This document shows, piece after piece, positions 1 through 10,591 of a DNA stretch of 64,000 bases. Positions within the stretch are counted from its first letter, which is position 1, and each line of letters starts with the position of its first letter. The stretch comes from Occallatibacter savannae (GTDB lineage: Bacteria > Acidobacteriota > Terriglobia > Terriglobales > Acidobacteriaceae). Location: contig NZ_QFFY01000001.1 in assembly GCF_003131205.1 (NCBI RefSeq), positions 1,612,001 to 1,676,000 of the forward strand. Reading direction: 5' to 3'. The notes beneath the pieces are model-generated. The model did no database searches and was not told the DNA's origin. It saw only the letters and a program-made list of their open reading frames with translations. Both the position numbers and the translations under genes were made by a program.

Positions 1-1172
1 TCAGCGGCCGCGGGCGGTGGAGCAAATGGCGCAGGCGGCGGGACGAGCTCTGGCGCAGCCGGCGTCAGAGGCGGCGGTTCAATCGGCGGAGACTCCACGA
101 TCGGCCTCGTCTCGGCCCTTGTCTTTAACGGGGCAGGGGTCGTCGTCATCTCCGCTGCTTCGGAACGCTGCTGCGCGGATTGTTCGTTCGCTGACACGCC
201 AAAATGAGGCAACGGTTCCCGGGCAGCTTCATTCGGCTCCCGAATGTGCGACGCCGCTTCCTCCTCCTGCCGCTGCTCCCGGCGAAGCTGCTCGTCGACC
301 AGTTCGATCACAGCCCGGAGATTGAACGGCAGTTGGGAAGGAGCTGGGGTTTGCGTTTGCCGGGCTTCCTCCTGGTTCGCCGCTTCAGAGGGCGCCGGAG
401 ATAAAGCACTCTCGGAAAAGCGTGCGGCCGGCGGAGTCTCTTGCGGAGATGGCCCAGCTTGCAAAATCGTGATGGGCTCCATTGCTACGGACGCGTCGTC
501 GACCTCGTCACTTAGGACCGTTTGCTCGAGAGCCTGCTCGATTGGAATTTCCACCTCTCCGACTGAAGCGAACGGGTCGGGGAGCAATGGCTTGCTCTGC
601 ATCCTGTCGACGAGCTCCGGCGATCGCGCCGCCGGTGAAACAAACATCTCGCGGACCTGCGGCGTTCCCGAAGTTGGCAGATAGATCAGCGAACCATCGA
701 AAGGATCGGGCGTCGCTTGCGGCATAGCCGACTCGAACCGGTGCGGAGGCGAGTCAATCGCCTGAAACTGGGCTGCTGCTCTCAGGAGTGCGGCGAGCTC
801 GGCCCCGGTGCAGATGCGGATGATGTCCCCCGGTTCGCTGTTGGAGTTGGGGAGGAGCTGGTCCGACAGGAACAGAATCGTGGTGACCTCCTCGCTGATC
901 GGCGGGAACGGCGTGCCCGGACCCACGTCGGCAATCGCCAGGATCCTCTGCTCCGAATCGAGATAGGCGACGTCAAACGCGAACAGGCGCGGTATCTCTG
1001 GCGCAACCGCAACATTGTTCAGGCGGATACAAAAGTGCGGGTCGCGACCGGGCCCGTTCATCACGAGAGCAAGCAATTGGGCAGGCGTCTGCGGCTCGGA
1101 AACGGAGATGACACGCTCGCTGAGCAGAGCGTTCCGGGTCGCGTTATAGACGCAATAGCTTGCGGGGTCCAT
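1..1172 (-). CDS. DUF192-like protein with long Pro/Glu-rich tail (3' end cut by window edge)
   Basis: An open minus-strand frame runs from ATG at 1172 to the window edge without a stop, about 390 codons. AGGAG lies just upstream of the ATG, though the spacing is short (about 2-3 nt). Residues 1-130 resemble a diverged DUF192 domain: an N-terminal YNATR segment, a central FAFDVAYLDSEQRILAIADV segment and a closing GDIIRI. The rest is low complexity, rich in Pro, Glu, Ala and Gln, and ends in the visible part with a poly-Pro/Ala stretch. DUF192 function is poorly known; most members are short exported proteins of about 150 residues, so the tail is unusual. No signal peptide is evident. The plus-strand frames over the same region are shadows: the minus frame alone gives a coherent protein. 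Domain call is moderate; the reading frame is secure. Confidence 0.72.
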   Translation of the reverse strand, partial: MDPASYCVYNATRNALLSERVISVSEPQTPAQLLALVMNGPGRDPHFCIRLNNVAVAPEIPRLFAFDVAYLDSEQRILAIADVGPGTPFPPISEEVTTILFLSDQLLPNSNSEPGDIIRICTGAELAALLRAAAQFQAIDSPPHRFESAMPQATPDPFDGSLIYLPTSGTPQVREMFVSPAARSPELVDRMQSKPLLPDPFASVGEVEIPIEQALEQTVLSDEVDDASVAMEPITILQAGPSPQETPPAARFSESALSPAPSEAANQEEARQTQTPAPSQLPFNLRAVIELVDEQLRREQRQEEEAASHIREPNEAAREPLPHFGVSANEQSAQQRSEAAEMTTTPAPLKTRAETRPIVESPPIEPPPLTPAAPELVPPPAPFAPPPAAA

Positions 1173-1379
1173 GGCTCCTCTTGGGGTGAGCGGAGACGGA
1201 AGGACATTGTGGCGAGAATGATGCGCCCTCGCATGCGGACCCAAGGCAATAAAGCAAAAAGTTGACCAATGGTTTGATGCGGATGCGAAACGCTGCGGCT
1301 GAGATCGTCGGCAGAAACGTAACCTTTTATGTCAAGGCCGGCTTGGCGAATCTGAACAGCCGCCTGTGAGGATTACTTT

Positions 1380-2705
1380 TTAGTCTGTAGCTTCGATGGG
1401 CCGGTCAGAAACGAGCGTTGCGCACGCAAGCCCATGGAGTTGCCGGGCGAGAACTGCAAAAAAGAAGACGATGACGCAAGCGTAGAGCGGGGCCGCAGCA
1501 AGAGAAAGAAAAGAACCGAACAGCAGCAGCATGGTGGAAATGGTCAGAAGCCCGCGATCCCGGCTATTTTGGTCCTTCTGGTAAAGCGAATCCCAAGTCA
1601 GCAAGACGGGCAGATACAGCAACGCCAGGTCATAGGCGTACTCCTGATATCCGACGAGGACTGATGCGGCCACAAACAACGAAAACACAAGTGGGTGTGC
1701 CTCTGGTCTGTTTTTGATCTTCTTCACAGCCCAGACTGACAGGACCAAGACCGCCATCGAAAGCACTGCAACCACAACGAAGATCACTCGTTCGGAGAGG
1801 AGGTGCTGCAATGCAAGTGTTGCCAGACCGCGCACGTTCGGCATATCGGCAAGGTGGTAGTGCCCTTCCTCGTAGGTTGAAAACCGGCTCAAAAGAGAGG
1901 GATAACCTGCGACACAAGCCCAGCCGAGTTTGAGGATCGCAACACAGACCAGAAAACTGAAGGTTCCCAAGAAGCCGGTCACAAGCTTCCAGCGTTCTTT
2001 AGAAACGATGGCCAGCAGGAGAATCATGGGCAGAGCAAGGGGCGGTTTGTACATTGCGACTGCAAGGGCGCATCCCGCCAACGTGTAACGACCCCGCACC
2101 AGACTTCGATAGCAGATCGCGAATAGCAGCAGCGTGACAATTGTGTCTTGCCCCTGGAACAACGTGGAGATAGTTGGGATGAAGAAAGTAACGCTTACAA
2201 GGCCCAGCTCAATCCGCTCCTTGATGGATGCAATAAAGGGAAGCAGAACGAAGAGCGTGAGAAAGGCACAAAGCAGACTGAACGTCCACCAAACCCAGGC
2301 CGCTGTGACGAACGGGAGACGTGCGAGTGGAAGAAAGAATATAGCCTCAAAAGGAGCGTGGATATAGTAATGCCGTACGATGATCCCGGGTACTTTTAGG
2401 ATGTTCTTCAGCCGTGGTTGATCATAGAGGGAAAGATCATAGAGACGCGCCCCATCACCTGAATCAATGATCGTCGCGGCATCATAGAAGCCCTGAAAAT
2501 CGGAAAACCCGTTTTCGACTGCCACTCGAAGTTGGAATGCGAGCGAAGCCGGAATCGCCAGCGCAACAAGTGCGGCAAGCAAAATGGTCAGAACTCTGCG
2601 AGGAGAGAGACCTGCGCTGGCGGAAGATTCTGTCGAGTTGATGCTGTCGGTGAGCAAGACGCTTTTTGACTTTGGTTTCGAAGAGATTACCACCTCGCCA
2701 CACAC
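1380..2705 (-). CDS. GT87-family (DUF2029) polytopic membrane glycosyltransferase
   Basis: 441 residues with about ten hydrophobic segments starting near residue 38 (LTILLAALVALAIPASLAF). The first outer loop, with SDFQGFYDAATIIDSGDGARLYD, is the typical acidic loop 1 of the GT87/DUF2029 family of GT-C fold polyprenyl-phosphate-dependent glycosyltransferases, related to the mycobacterial mannosyltransferases. GT-C enzymes transfer sugars from lipid-linked donors on the outer face of the membrane; the acceptor here is unknown. The start is GTG at 2705. No later Met exists before the membrane region, so the exact start is uncertain. It stands alone, 61 bp from the acs end, and is not obviously in an operon with acs. 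Confidence 0.8.
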   Translation of the reverse strand: MCGEVVISSKPKSKSVLLTDSINSTESSASAGLSPRRVLTILLAALVALAIPASLAFQLRVAVENGFSDFQGFYDAATIIDSGDGARLYDLSLYDQPRLKNILKVPGIIVRHYYIHAPFEAIFFLPLARLPFVTAAWVWWTFSLLCAFLTLFVLLPFIASIKERIELGLVSVTFFIPTISTLFQGQDTIVTLLLFAICYRSLVRGRYTLAGCALAVAMYKPPLALPMILLLAIVSKERWKLVTGFLGTFSFLVCVAILKLGWACVAGYPSLLSRFSTYEEGHYHLADMPNVRGLATLALQHLLSERVIFVVVAVLSMAVLVLSVWAVKKIKNRPEAHPLVFSLFVAASVLVGYQEYAYDLALLYLPVLLTWDSLYQKDQNSRDRGLLTISTMLLLFGSFLSLAAAPLYACVIVFFFAVLARQLHGLACATLVSDRPIEATD

Positions 2706-2766
2706 GATCGAAGCTCGCGATCGTCACTCCAGGACACCAAAGTGATACTGCTCAAAACACGATCAG

Positions 2767-4779
<2,013 letters not shown>

Positions 4780-4927
4780 GAATGGGATCCTTCAGGGAAG
4801 TCGATGGAGTGGGAGTCTCAAGCAGGAGACATAAGTTCGCTTCAGCGCAACGGCGCCAACTGCTGACGCTGCAACTCTATCGGGGCAGGGGTGGGAGGGG
4901 CAAGAGCGGCAGTGGTCAGACGCCAGC

Positions 4928-6418
4928 TCAGTCCGTGGTGGCGGGAAGCGGCGCCGCGGTCAAGACAAGCTGACTGACTGCAGGCGATTCGATCTCCGAC
5001 CAGATCAGCGTTCCAGAGCTTTCTTTCAGAAACAGACTGCCAACCACCAGCGAGAGCATGCAGACCGACATAGGAAACAGCAGCCCGGCATACAGGTTTC
5101 CTGTCGCAGCACACAGACCGACGCCGATCACAGGCAGCAGCCCGCCAAAGATGCCGTTGCCGAGATGGTATGGAAGGGAGACAGAGGTGTAGCGGATCTT
5201 CGCAGGGAAGGCCTCGACCAGGTACGCGGCGATTGGCCCATAGACCATGCAGGAGAACAGATTCTGCAGGCAGATCAGCAGAATCAGCAGGGGCATGTTG
5301 GGATGGCTGGCTTGCCGAGCCGCAACCAGAGACGAGCCTTCCCGGGTAAGAGGCGTAAGCCGCGTTTCGTTGGTGACTGGGTCTTTCGTCGACGTGACGC
5401 CGACAACGTTGTTGCCGGCCGCCTGCTGCATCGCGCGATAGATCGGATAAATACACACCAGGCACAGCAGCATTCCCGCGAGCATCACCTTCTTGCGCCC
5501 GATGCGGTCGGACAGCGCTCCGAAAAGGATGAACGTAGGCGTGGCCATGGCGAGACCGATCAGCGCGATCACGTTCGTCGTATGCGTGTTGATGCGCAGA
5601 ATGTTCTGCATGTAGAAGAGCGCGTAGAACAGTCCCGTGTACGACACAACCGCCTGCCCCGCCGCCGCGCCGAAAAGCGATACAAGCACCTGCCTGAGAT
5701 TTGCCCAGTTCCCAAACGCTTCTTTCAGCGGACGCGCGCATTGCGTTCCGCTCGCCTTCACATGCGCAAAGATCGGCGACTCCTTCATGCGAATGCGAAT
5801 GACAAGGGAGATGCCCACAAAGATGAGCGAGAGCAAAAACGGCAGACGCCATCCCCAGCGCTGGAACGACGGTCCATTCATCGAGTGCTCGGTAGCCAGA
5901 ATTACCGAGAGCGAAGCGATCATGCCCAGTCCGGCAGTGGTCTGCAGAAAGCTCGTGTAAAAGCCGCGCCTGCCGTCGGGAACATGTTCGGCCAGATACA
6001 CCGCGGCTCCGCCATACTCCCCGCCCAGCGCGAGTCCCTGCAACAGCCGGATAAGAATCAGACCGATGGGCGCGATCCACCCCGCGGTTTGAAATGTCGG
6101 CAACATGCCAACCGCCGCAGTCGCTCCGCCCATGATCGACAGGGTGAAGATGAATGCGATGCGGCGTCCCACCAGGTCGCCGACGCACCCGAAGAAAAGC
6201 GCCCCGAAAGGCCGGACAAGAAAACCCGCGGCAAACGTCGCAAGATACGCGATGAGCGCGAACGTCTGGTTCTCAGGCGGGTAGAACTTGACCGAGAGAA
6301 CCGAGGTGAGCGCGCCGAAGATGTAGAAATCGTACCACTCGATCAGCGTTCCTGTCGCAGAACCGAGCACAACGCGAACCAGAGAGCCGGAAGAGTGAGG
6401 CTTCGCCGGGGAAGACAT
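4928..6418 (-). CDS. MFS transporter, metabolite:H+ symporter (MHS) type
   Basis: About 496 residues with 12 predicted transmembrane segments. The N-terminal TLIEWYDFYIFG, the loop 2-3 motif GCVGDLVGRR and the segment RLLQGLALGGEYGG are characteristic of the MHS family (ProP, KgtP, ShiA), which couples uptake of organic acids or osmolytes to protons. A hydrophilic insertion lies between the two halves (STKDPVTNETRLTPLTREG). I chose ATG at 6418 because GAGG lies 11 nt upstream and the family begins close to this point; an in-frame GTG at 6463 would add 15 residues. Substrate cannot be read from sequence; the neighbouring acs makes a carboxylate plausible. Confidence 0.9.
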   Translation of the reverse strand: MSSPAKPHSSGSLVRVVLGSATGTLIEWYDFYIFGALTSVLSVKFYPPENQTFALIAYLATFAAGFLVRPFGALFFGCVGDLVGRRIAFIFTLSIMGGATAAVGMLPTFQTAGWIAPIGLILIRLLQGLALGGEYGGAAVYLAEHVPDGRRGFYTSFLQTTAGLGMIASLSVILATEHSMNGPSFQRWGWRLPFLLSLIFVGISLVIRIRMKESPIFAHVKASGTQCARPLKEAFGNWANLRQVLVSLFGAAAGQAVVSYTGLFYALFYMQNILRINTHTTNVIALIGLAMATPTFILFGALSDRIGRKKVMLAGMLLCLVCIYPIYRAMQQAAGNNVVGVTSTKDPVTNETRLTPLTREGSSLVAARQASHPNMPLLILLICLQNLFSCMVYGPIAAYLVEAFPAKIRYTSVSLPYHLGNGIFGGLLPVIGVGLCAATGNLYAGLLFPMSVCMLSLVVGSLFLKESSGTLIWSEIESPAVSQLVLTAAPLPATTD

Positions 6419-6556
6419 GCGCTGATCGACCTCGCACAGAGTCCCGTCAACCAGCGGGGGCACAGCAGGGACTGAGATTCACTGTGCGGGTGCTCAGACG
6501 CGGTCGTCAAGCGAATTCGGGACGCCCGTCAGCATCCTGCAACCTGCAACATCGGA

Positions 6557-7393
6557 TCAGTTCAAGCTCAGCGCGAGCCGGATGGCCTGCTCAACCGGAG
6601 AGTAGTTGCCGTCGGCGCGAGACAGCTGGAATGGAACTCGTGGTGCAAGGGGCGGTTGCGCCATGAACCGCGGTGTCTTCCCGCGATGCGGTTGAGCTGC
6701 ATGCAGAATGAATGGGTGGCAGAGATAAACGGTCCCCGCGGCGCCGGTGGCCGACACCTCTTCCCCACCCTGAGTCGCGGATGCAGCTGCCTGCGAGATC
6801 TCCATCATCGGCATCCCCGCTTCTCCTGCGGGAGCGAGCAGGCGCGCCATGGTCTGATGCGAGCCGACGCGGATGCGTGTGGGCGCGTCGTCCTCCCCAA
6901 CATCGGAGAACAGGAACAGCATCAGTAGTGCCCTGCCCTTTGAGTTGATGTTGATCCGCCACTGAAGGTAGTTGTCCGTCGGCGGATCGGGCGGGAAGCT
7001 TGCGTCCACGTGCCAGCCCGTATCTCCCGGATCATTCGGGTGCGGGAAGCGAAGTGGAAAAGTCCCGAGGCTCTCCCGCGGAACCCAGCGGCCCTCTCCC
7101 ACGAGTGCGTCGAAGGCACGGTGAAGGACGGGCATGTTTGCAGCCTCTCGAAAGGGTTGCTGCGGATAATCCCATAGCCGAATAACCGGTTTCGTCCATG
7201 TGGAGCGGTCGTTTGGATCGCAGCTTGAATCGCGCCACAGAATCTCTCGTGCGGCGGCCGCTGTTTCAGGCGAGAAGGCGCCGTCGATGCGCAAGAAACC
7301 GTCCCGGATAAAGCCCTCGATTTGGTCCCGGTTGAGGAAGTGCAAGGATTCGTCGCCTTTGTCGTGAGCCGCATCCATTCGAAGTGGAGACAT
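6557..7393 (-). CDS. Phytanoyl-CoA dioxygenase (PhyH) family protein
   Basis: 278 residues of the PhyH branch of Fe(II)/2-oxoglutarate dioxygenases. The iron ligands are visible as HVD in TGWHVDASFPP (about residues 125-130) and a distal His in YLCHPFILHAAQPHRG, followed by an Arg in TPRF that fits 2-oxoglutarate binding. Members hydroxylate diverse small molecules, so the substrate is open. ATG at 7393 has GAGGAT at 6-7 nt; a second ATG five codons on (7378) is possible. It is followed upstream on the same strand by the small S24-like gene and galE, with a 19-bp gap to the former, so the three may be one transcript. Confidence 0.88.
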   Translation of the reverse strand: MSPLRMDAAHDKGDESLHFLNRDQIEGFIRDGFLRIDGAFSPETAAAAREILWRDSSCDPNDRSTWTKPVIRLWDYPQQPFREAANMPVLHRAFDALVGEGRWVPRESLGTFPLRFPHPNDPGDTGWHVDASFPPDPPTDNYLQWRININSKGRALLMLFLFSDVGEDDAPTRIRVGSHQTMARLLAPAGEAGMPMMEISQAAASATQGGEEVSATGAAGTVYLCHPFILHAAQPHRGKTPRFMAQPPLAPRVPFQLSRADGNYSPVEQAIRLALSLN

Positions 7394-7412
7394 ATCAGAT
7401 CCTCACGCAGAC

Positions 7413-7715
7413 CTAATTTTCGATTCTCACGCACTTCCCATAAATCGCATTCGGACCGATCCAGCCGTTGATCCGCCCTCGGTTGTTTCCGATCTGGAAA
7501 CGGGATCCGCTGATTGCTTTTACGAGGTGCAGGTACTCGTTGCCGTGAACCTTGCAAAGAACGATGTCGTTCACCTGGATTTCAGAAACATCAATCGGAA
7601 TGACCGTGCAAAGCTGGCCCGATTCGATTCTGCCTTTCATCGAATTCCCTCGGGGACGGAACGAGACAGAATCCCCCTGTCGGAGTTGCACGATGTAGTG
7701 AGTCGCCCAACCCAT
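7413..7715 (-). CDS. Small S24/S26-type peptidase-fold protein
   Basis: 100 residues. The segment FRPRGNSMKGRIESGQ matches the Ser-Met motif of S24/S26 peptidases (LexA/UmuD/signal peptidase fold), and NEYLHLVKAI lies where the catalytic Lys of that fold is found. There is no DNA-binding domain and no membrane anchor, so this is not LexA and not a classical signal peptidase. Similar stand-alone 90-100-residue proteins occur in cyanobacteria and other phyla without known function. ATG at 7715 has AGGAG 8 nt upstream. It lies 17 bp after galE. Confidence 0.75.
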   Translation of the reverse strand: MGWATHYIVQLRQGDSVSFRPRGNSMKGRIESGQLCTVIPIDVSEIQVNDIVLCKVHGNEYLHLVKAISGSRFQIGNNRGRINGWIGPNAIYGKCVRIEN

Positions 7716-7732
7716 GAACGTTCTCCTGGCAG

Positions 7733-8746
7733 TTAGCCTTTATACCGCTTCTGGTGCCACGTCCAGGCAGTGCGTACGATCTCATCGAGCTGGGTGTAGC
7801 GCGGCTTCCACCCTAGCTCCTTGATCGCCTTTTCAGAACTGGCAACGAGAACGGCGGGATCGCCCGGACGCCGGGGGTGCAGTTCGGCGGGAATCGGATG
7901 GCCCGTAACGCGGCGAGCCGATTCAATCACCTCGCGCACGCTGAATCCGTGGCCGTTGCCCAGATTGAAGATGAGTCGATCCTTCGCGGCAGCGTCCGTT
8001 TCCACTGCCTTGAGGGCGAGCAGGTGCGCGTCGGCAAGGTCGGAGACGTGGATGTAATCCCGAATGCAGGTGCCGTCGGGCGTGGAGTAGTCATCGCCGT
8101 AGATCCGAATCGACTGCCGGCGTCCCAGAGCTACGTCGAGAATCAGCGGAATCAGGTGTGATTCCGGCTCGTGGTCTTCCCCGCGCGTGATGCCGTCAGG
8201 ACCTTCCGGAGCGCCGGCCACGTTGAAGTAGCGCAGAGCCACCGATCGGAGCCCGTGGATCGAGTGAAACCAGTTGAGCATGGTCTCGACGATCAGCTTC
8301 GACTCGCCGTAAACGTTTGTAGGTTTCAGCCGGGCCGACTCCGTGATGGGCACGGTTTCCGGCTCCCCATACACGGCCGCGGTCGAGGAGAAAACCAGGC
8401 GCCGGGGACCCTCCGCGATGATCGCCTCCAGCATCGCCAGAGTGGATGCCGTGTTGTTACGGAAGTAGGTCTCAGGCTGCACCATCGAGACGCCTGCCTC
8501 GATGAGCGCGGCAAAGTGCAGCACAGAGTCGAACGGCTTTCCTTCCCCCTTTGCCGACTTGAAAATCTTTTCGATCAGACCGCGATCTGCGATGTCGCCT
8601 TCAATGAACTCAACCCCCGGGGGAACCATCGATCGACGGGCGTGGCACAGGTTATCAAGTACAACGGGCTGATGGCCTTGCGAGAGGAGAAGTGAGGCGA
8701 CGGTGCCTCCAATGTATCCGGCACCGCCGGTAACCAAAGTTCTCAC
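7733..8746 (-). CDS. galE: UDP-glucose 4-epimerase
   Basis: 337 residues, the usual GalE length. The Rossmann NAD motif GGAGYIGG is at residues 7-14, and the catalytic YxxxK appears as YGESK. FSSTAAVYG supplies the catalytic Ser/Thr. The enzyme interconverts UDP-glucose and UDP-galactose and so feeds surface polysaccharide synthesis. It starts with GTG at 8746; AAGGA lies about 10 nt upstream. It is the first gene of a probable galE / S24-like / PhyH transcript. Confidence 0.96.
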   Translation of the reverse strand: MRTLVTGGAGYIGGTVASLLLSQGHQPVVLDNLCHARRSMVPPGVEFIEGDIADRGLIEKIFKSAKGEGKPFDSVLHFAALIEAGVSMVQPETYFRNNTASTLAMLEAIIAEGPRRLVFSSTAAVYGEPETVPITESARLKPTNVYGESKLIVETMLNWFHSIHGLRSVALRYFNVAGAPEGPDGITRGEDHEPESHLIPLILDVALGRRQSIRIYGDDYSTPDGTCIRDYIHVSDLADAHLLALKAVETDAAAKDRLIFNLGNGHGFSVREVIESARRVTGHPIPAELHPRRPGDPAVLVASSEKAIKELGWKPRYTQLDEIVRTAWTWHQKRYKG

Positions 8747-9434
8747 AAAAGTGGTGTCCTTCCAGGGCGTATTGGGTTACCGTGAGTCTATTACAGCAAG
8801 GCATTGCAAAGGTTTGCGCCTTCCGAGCAGCGACCGTCAGCAGACGGCGCATTCGGACCCGCGGCTTGATCGAAAATAGCCGTTTCGAAAGCCTCGGGCA
8901 AAAAAATAAACACATGCGCGGACAGACGTTTTCCCTTTTCCCGGCCTCAAACTGTTGAGGATCTCTGCGGCAGTTCATTGGATGCAGTCTGGTTACCCCG
9001 GGGGAAGGCAGGATGCGCACGAAGCAGGGTCACGAAATCAGGTCCTCGGAGCGGGTTCGGTCCCGCCAAATCGAAAGTGCTTCCTGTAGCGCTGGAGTAA
9101 CCTGTTCCGCTACGATATTTGGAGACTCTTGTGCACCGGCGCTCGTTCCGTTTTGGGCAGAGCGACGTCAAATAGAGCACGCGGCCCATTGGAGCTCAAC
9201 AATCCCCTGCTTCGGGAGCCGGCAAAGCAAGTTAGACTTTCCTTTTTGGATTCAGCCGGTTGCCGCGGAATATGAGGAGCATTTGCGGCGACTGAACATG
9301 AGGTACTCCCGCCCGGGCAAGAATGTGGTCAGAATGGCAGATTATCGTCATGATTCATACCGCCTTCACGTCTATCCAACGCGCATCTTAGAGGATCAAG
9401 ACGCCGCCTCCATGGCAAATTCCGAGGTATCAAC
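8747..9434. other. Intergenic region between divergent galE and the tonB-family gene
   Basis: 688 bp between divergent genes. Several ORFs of 80-143 codons cross it, but their translations look like random high-GC sequence with no domain, signal peptide or good ribosome-binding site. It probably holds the promoters of both flanking genes; I could not assign a convincing -35/-10 pair. Confidence 0.6.
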
Positions 9435-10490
9435 ATGCAGATGAGTGGCTATCCTGGTCGAACAAGTTTCGGCTTGCTCCCTGAGCCGGAGGGACGCTCG
9501 ACGTCGTTCCTCACGAGCGCGACCGTGAATGTGATCATCCTCGGGCTGATGATCTGGGTGGGCATGACGGCTAAGCACGCTTTGCAGCAGCGTCACTTTG
9601 AACAGACGGAGCTGATCTTCCCCACAACGCCGCCGCCTCAGCCGAAGTTCAAGACGCCTCCTCCTCCGAAACTTCCTGACCTTCCCAAGCCGAAGCTGGA
9701 AGTGCAGATGGAGCAGCCAAAAATCAACATGCCGAAGCCCGAGCCCAAGCCGGCGCTCAAGCCTCTGGAGATGGAAGCCAAGCTCAATACACCCGAGCTC
9801 AAGGCCGCCAAGCCGGCCATCGTTCTGGCACCCCAGCCGAAGGCTGCGCTCACGGCAGCAATGCCTGCCCAGAACAACACGGTTAAGGCCTCCACGGCCC
9901 CCGTTCACCTGGGAGAGACATTTGGCGTAACCCCGAATCCGAATGCCACCCGTCCCGCGACCGTAGCTGCCATCGGCAACCCATATGGCGGCATGCAGGG
10001 CCCGGCCGTTGCTCCTCACGGAGTGGTCGGATCGGCGGGCATCGGCAACGGCCTCAAGTCCGGCTCGAACGCCGGAACCGTGGGTAAAGTCGCGCAGGCA
10101 GGGATACCCGGCGGCACCGGCACGGCATCGACCGGCTATCCGACCGGCGGCAAGGTGGGTTCAGCCGGCATCAAGACCGAAGTTGCAGCGACCCCCGCCG
10201 CGCAGCAAAGGAAGGAAGTCGCTCCGACCAGTCTCGAAGTGTTGTCCAAGCCCGCTGTGCAGTACACGGCAGAGGCGCGACAGCTGAAGGTGCAGGGCGA
10301 CGTGGTTCTGCGCGTCACCTTCACGGCCGCAGGGCAAGTGATCGTGAACAGCGTCGTGCGCGGGCTGGGCCACGGTCTGGATGAAGAAGCACGGCGCGTG
10401 GCTTCTCAGATCCGGTTCCGTCCGGCGACCCGCAACGGCCAGGCTGTTGACTTGACCACAAACATCACCATCACCTTCCAGCTGGCGTAA
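9435..10490 (+). CDS. TonB family protein
   Basis: 351 residues with classical TonB architecture. A short cytoplasmic start is followed by one membrane segment (about 28-48, SATVNVIILGLMIWVGM), then a Pro/Lys-rich periplasmic spacer with many PKP and PKPE repeats (60-130), a Gly/Ala-rich linker, and a C-terminal TonB domain (about 265-351) with QGDVVLRVTFTAAGQV and IRFRPATRNGQAV. TonB proteins transmit proton-motive force to outer-membrane receptors; some members instead serve gliding or envelope complexes. No exbB/exbD is adjacent. Start at 9435 or the ATG at 9441. The exported M48-like protein begins 101 bp downstream on the same strand. Confidence 0.93.
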   Translation: MQMSGYPGRTSFGLLPEPEGRSTSFLTSATVNVIILGLMIWVGMTAKHALQQRHFEQTELIFPTTPPPQPKFKTPPPPKLPDLPKPKLEVQMEQPKINMPKPEPKPALKPLEMEAKLNTPELKAAKPAIVLAPQPKAALTAAMPAQNNTVKASTAPVHLGETFGVTPNPNATRPATVAAIGNPYGGMQGPAVAPHGVVGSAGIGNGLKSGSNAGTVGKVAQAGIPGGTGTASTGYPTGGKVGSAGIKTEVAATPAAQQRKEVAPTSLEVLSKPAVQYTAEARQLKVQGDVVLRVTFTAAGQVIVNSVVRGLGHGLDEEARRVASQIRFRPATRNGQAVDLTTNITITFQLA

Positions 10491-10591
10491 GAGTCCAACG
10501 AATTTTGCAGTCATTACGACAGACAGCTCATACGCTCACAAGAAGCAGAAAAGCTGCTGCCATTGGAAAGACAAGAAGTCCTAGGAGAAAA

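Noticed and set aside
17..1265. Plus-strand ORFs of 66-182 codons at the window start
   Set aside because: They are antisense to a coherent minus-strand DUF192-like frame that lacks only a stop because of the window edge.
5165..6475. 436-codon plus-strand ORF
   Set aside because: Antisense to the MHS permease; composition is typical of a GC-rich shadow.
9013..9444. 143-codon plus-strand ORF before the TonB-family gene
   Set aside because: No homology-like pattern and it overlaps the TonB-family start in another frame.
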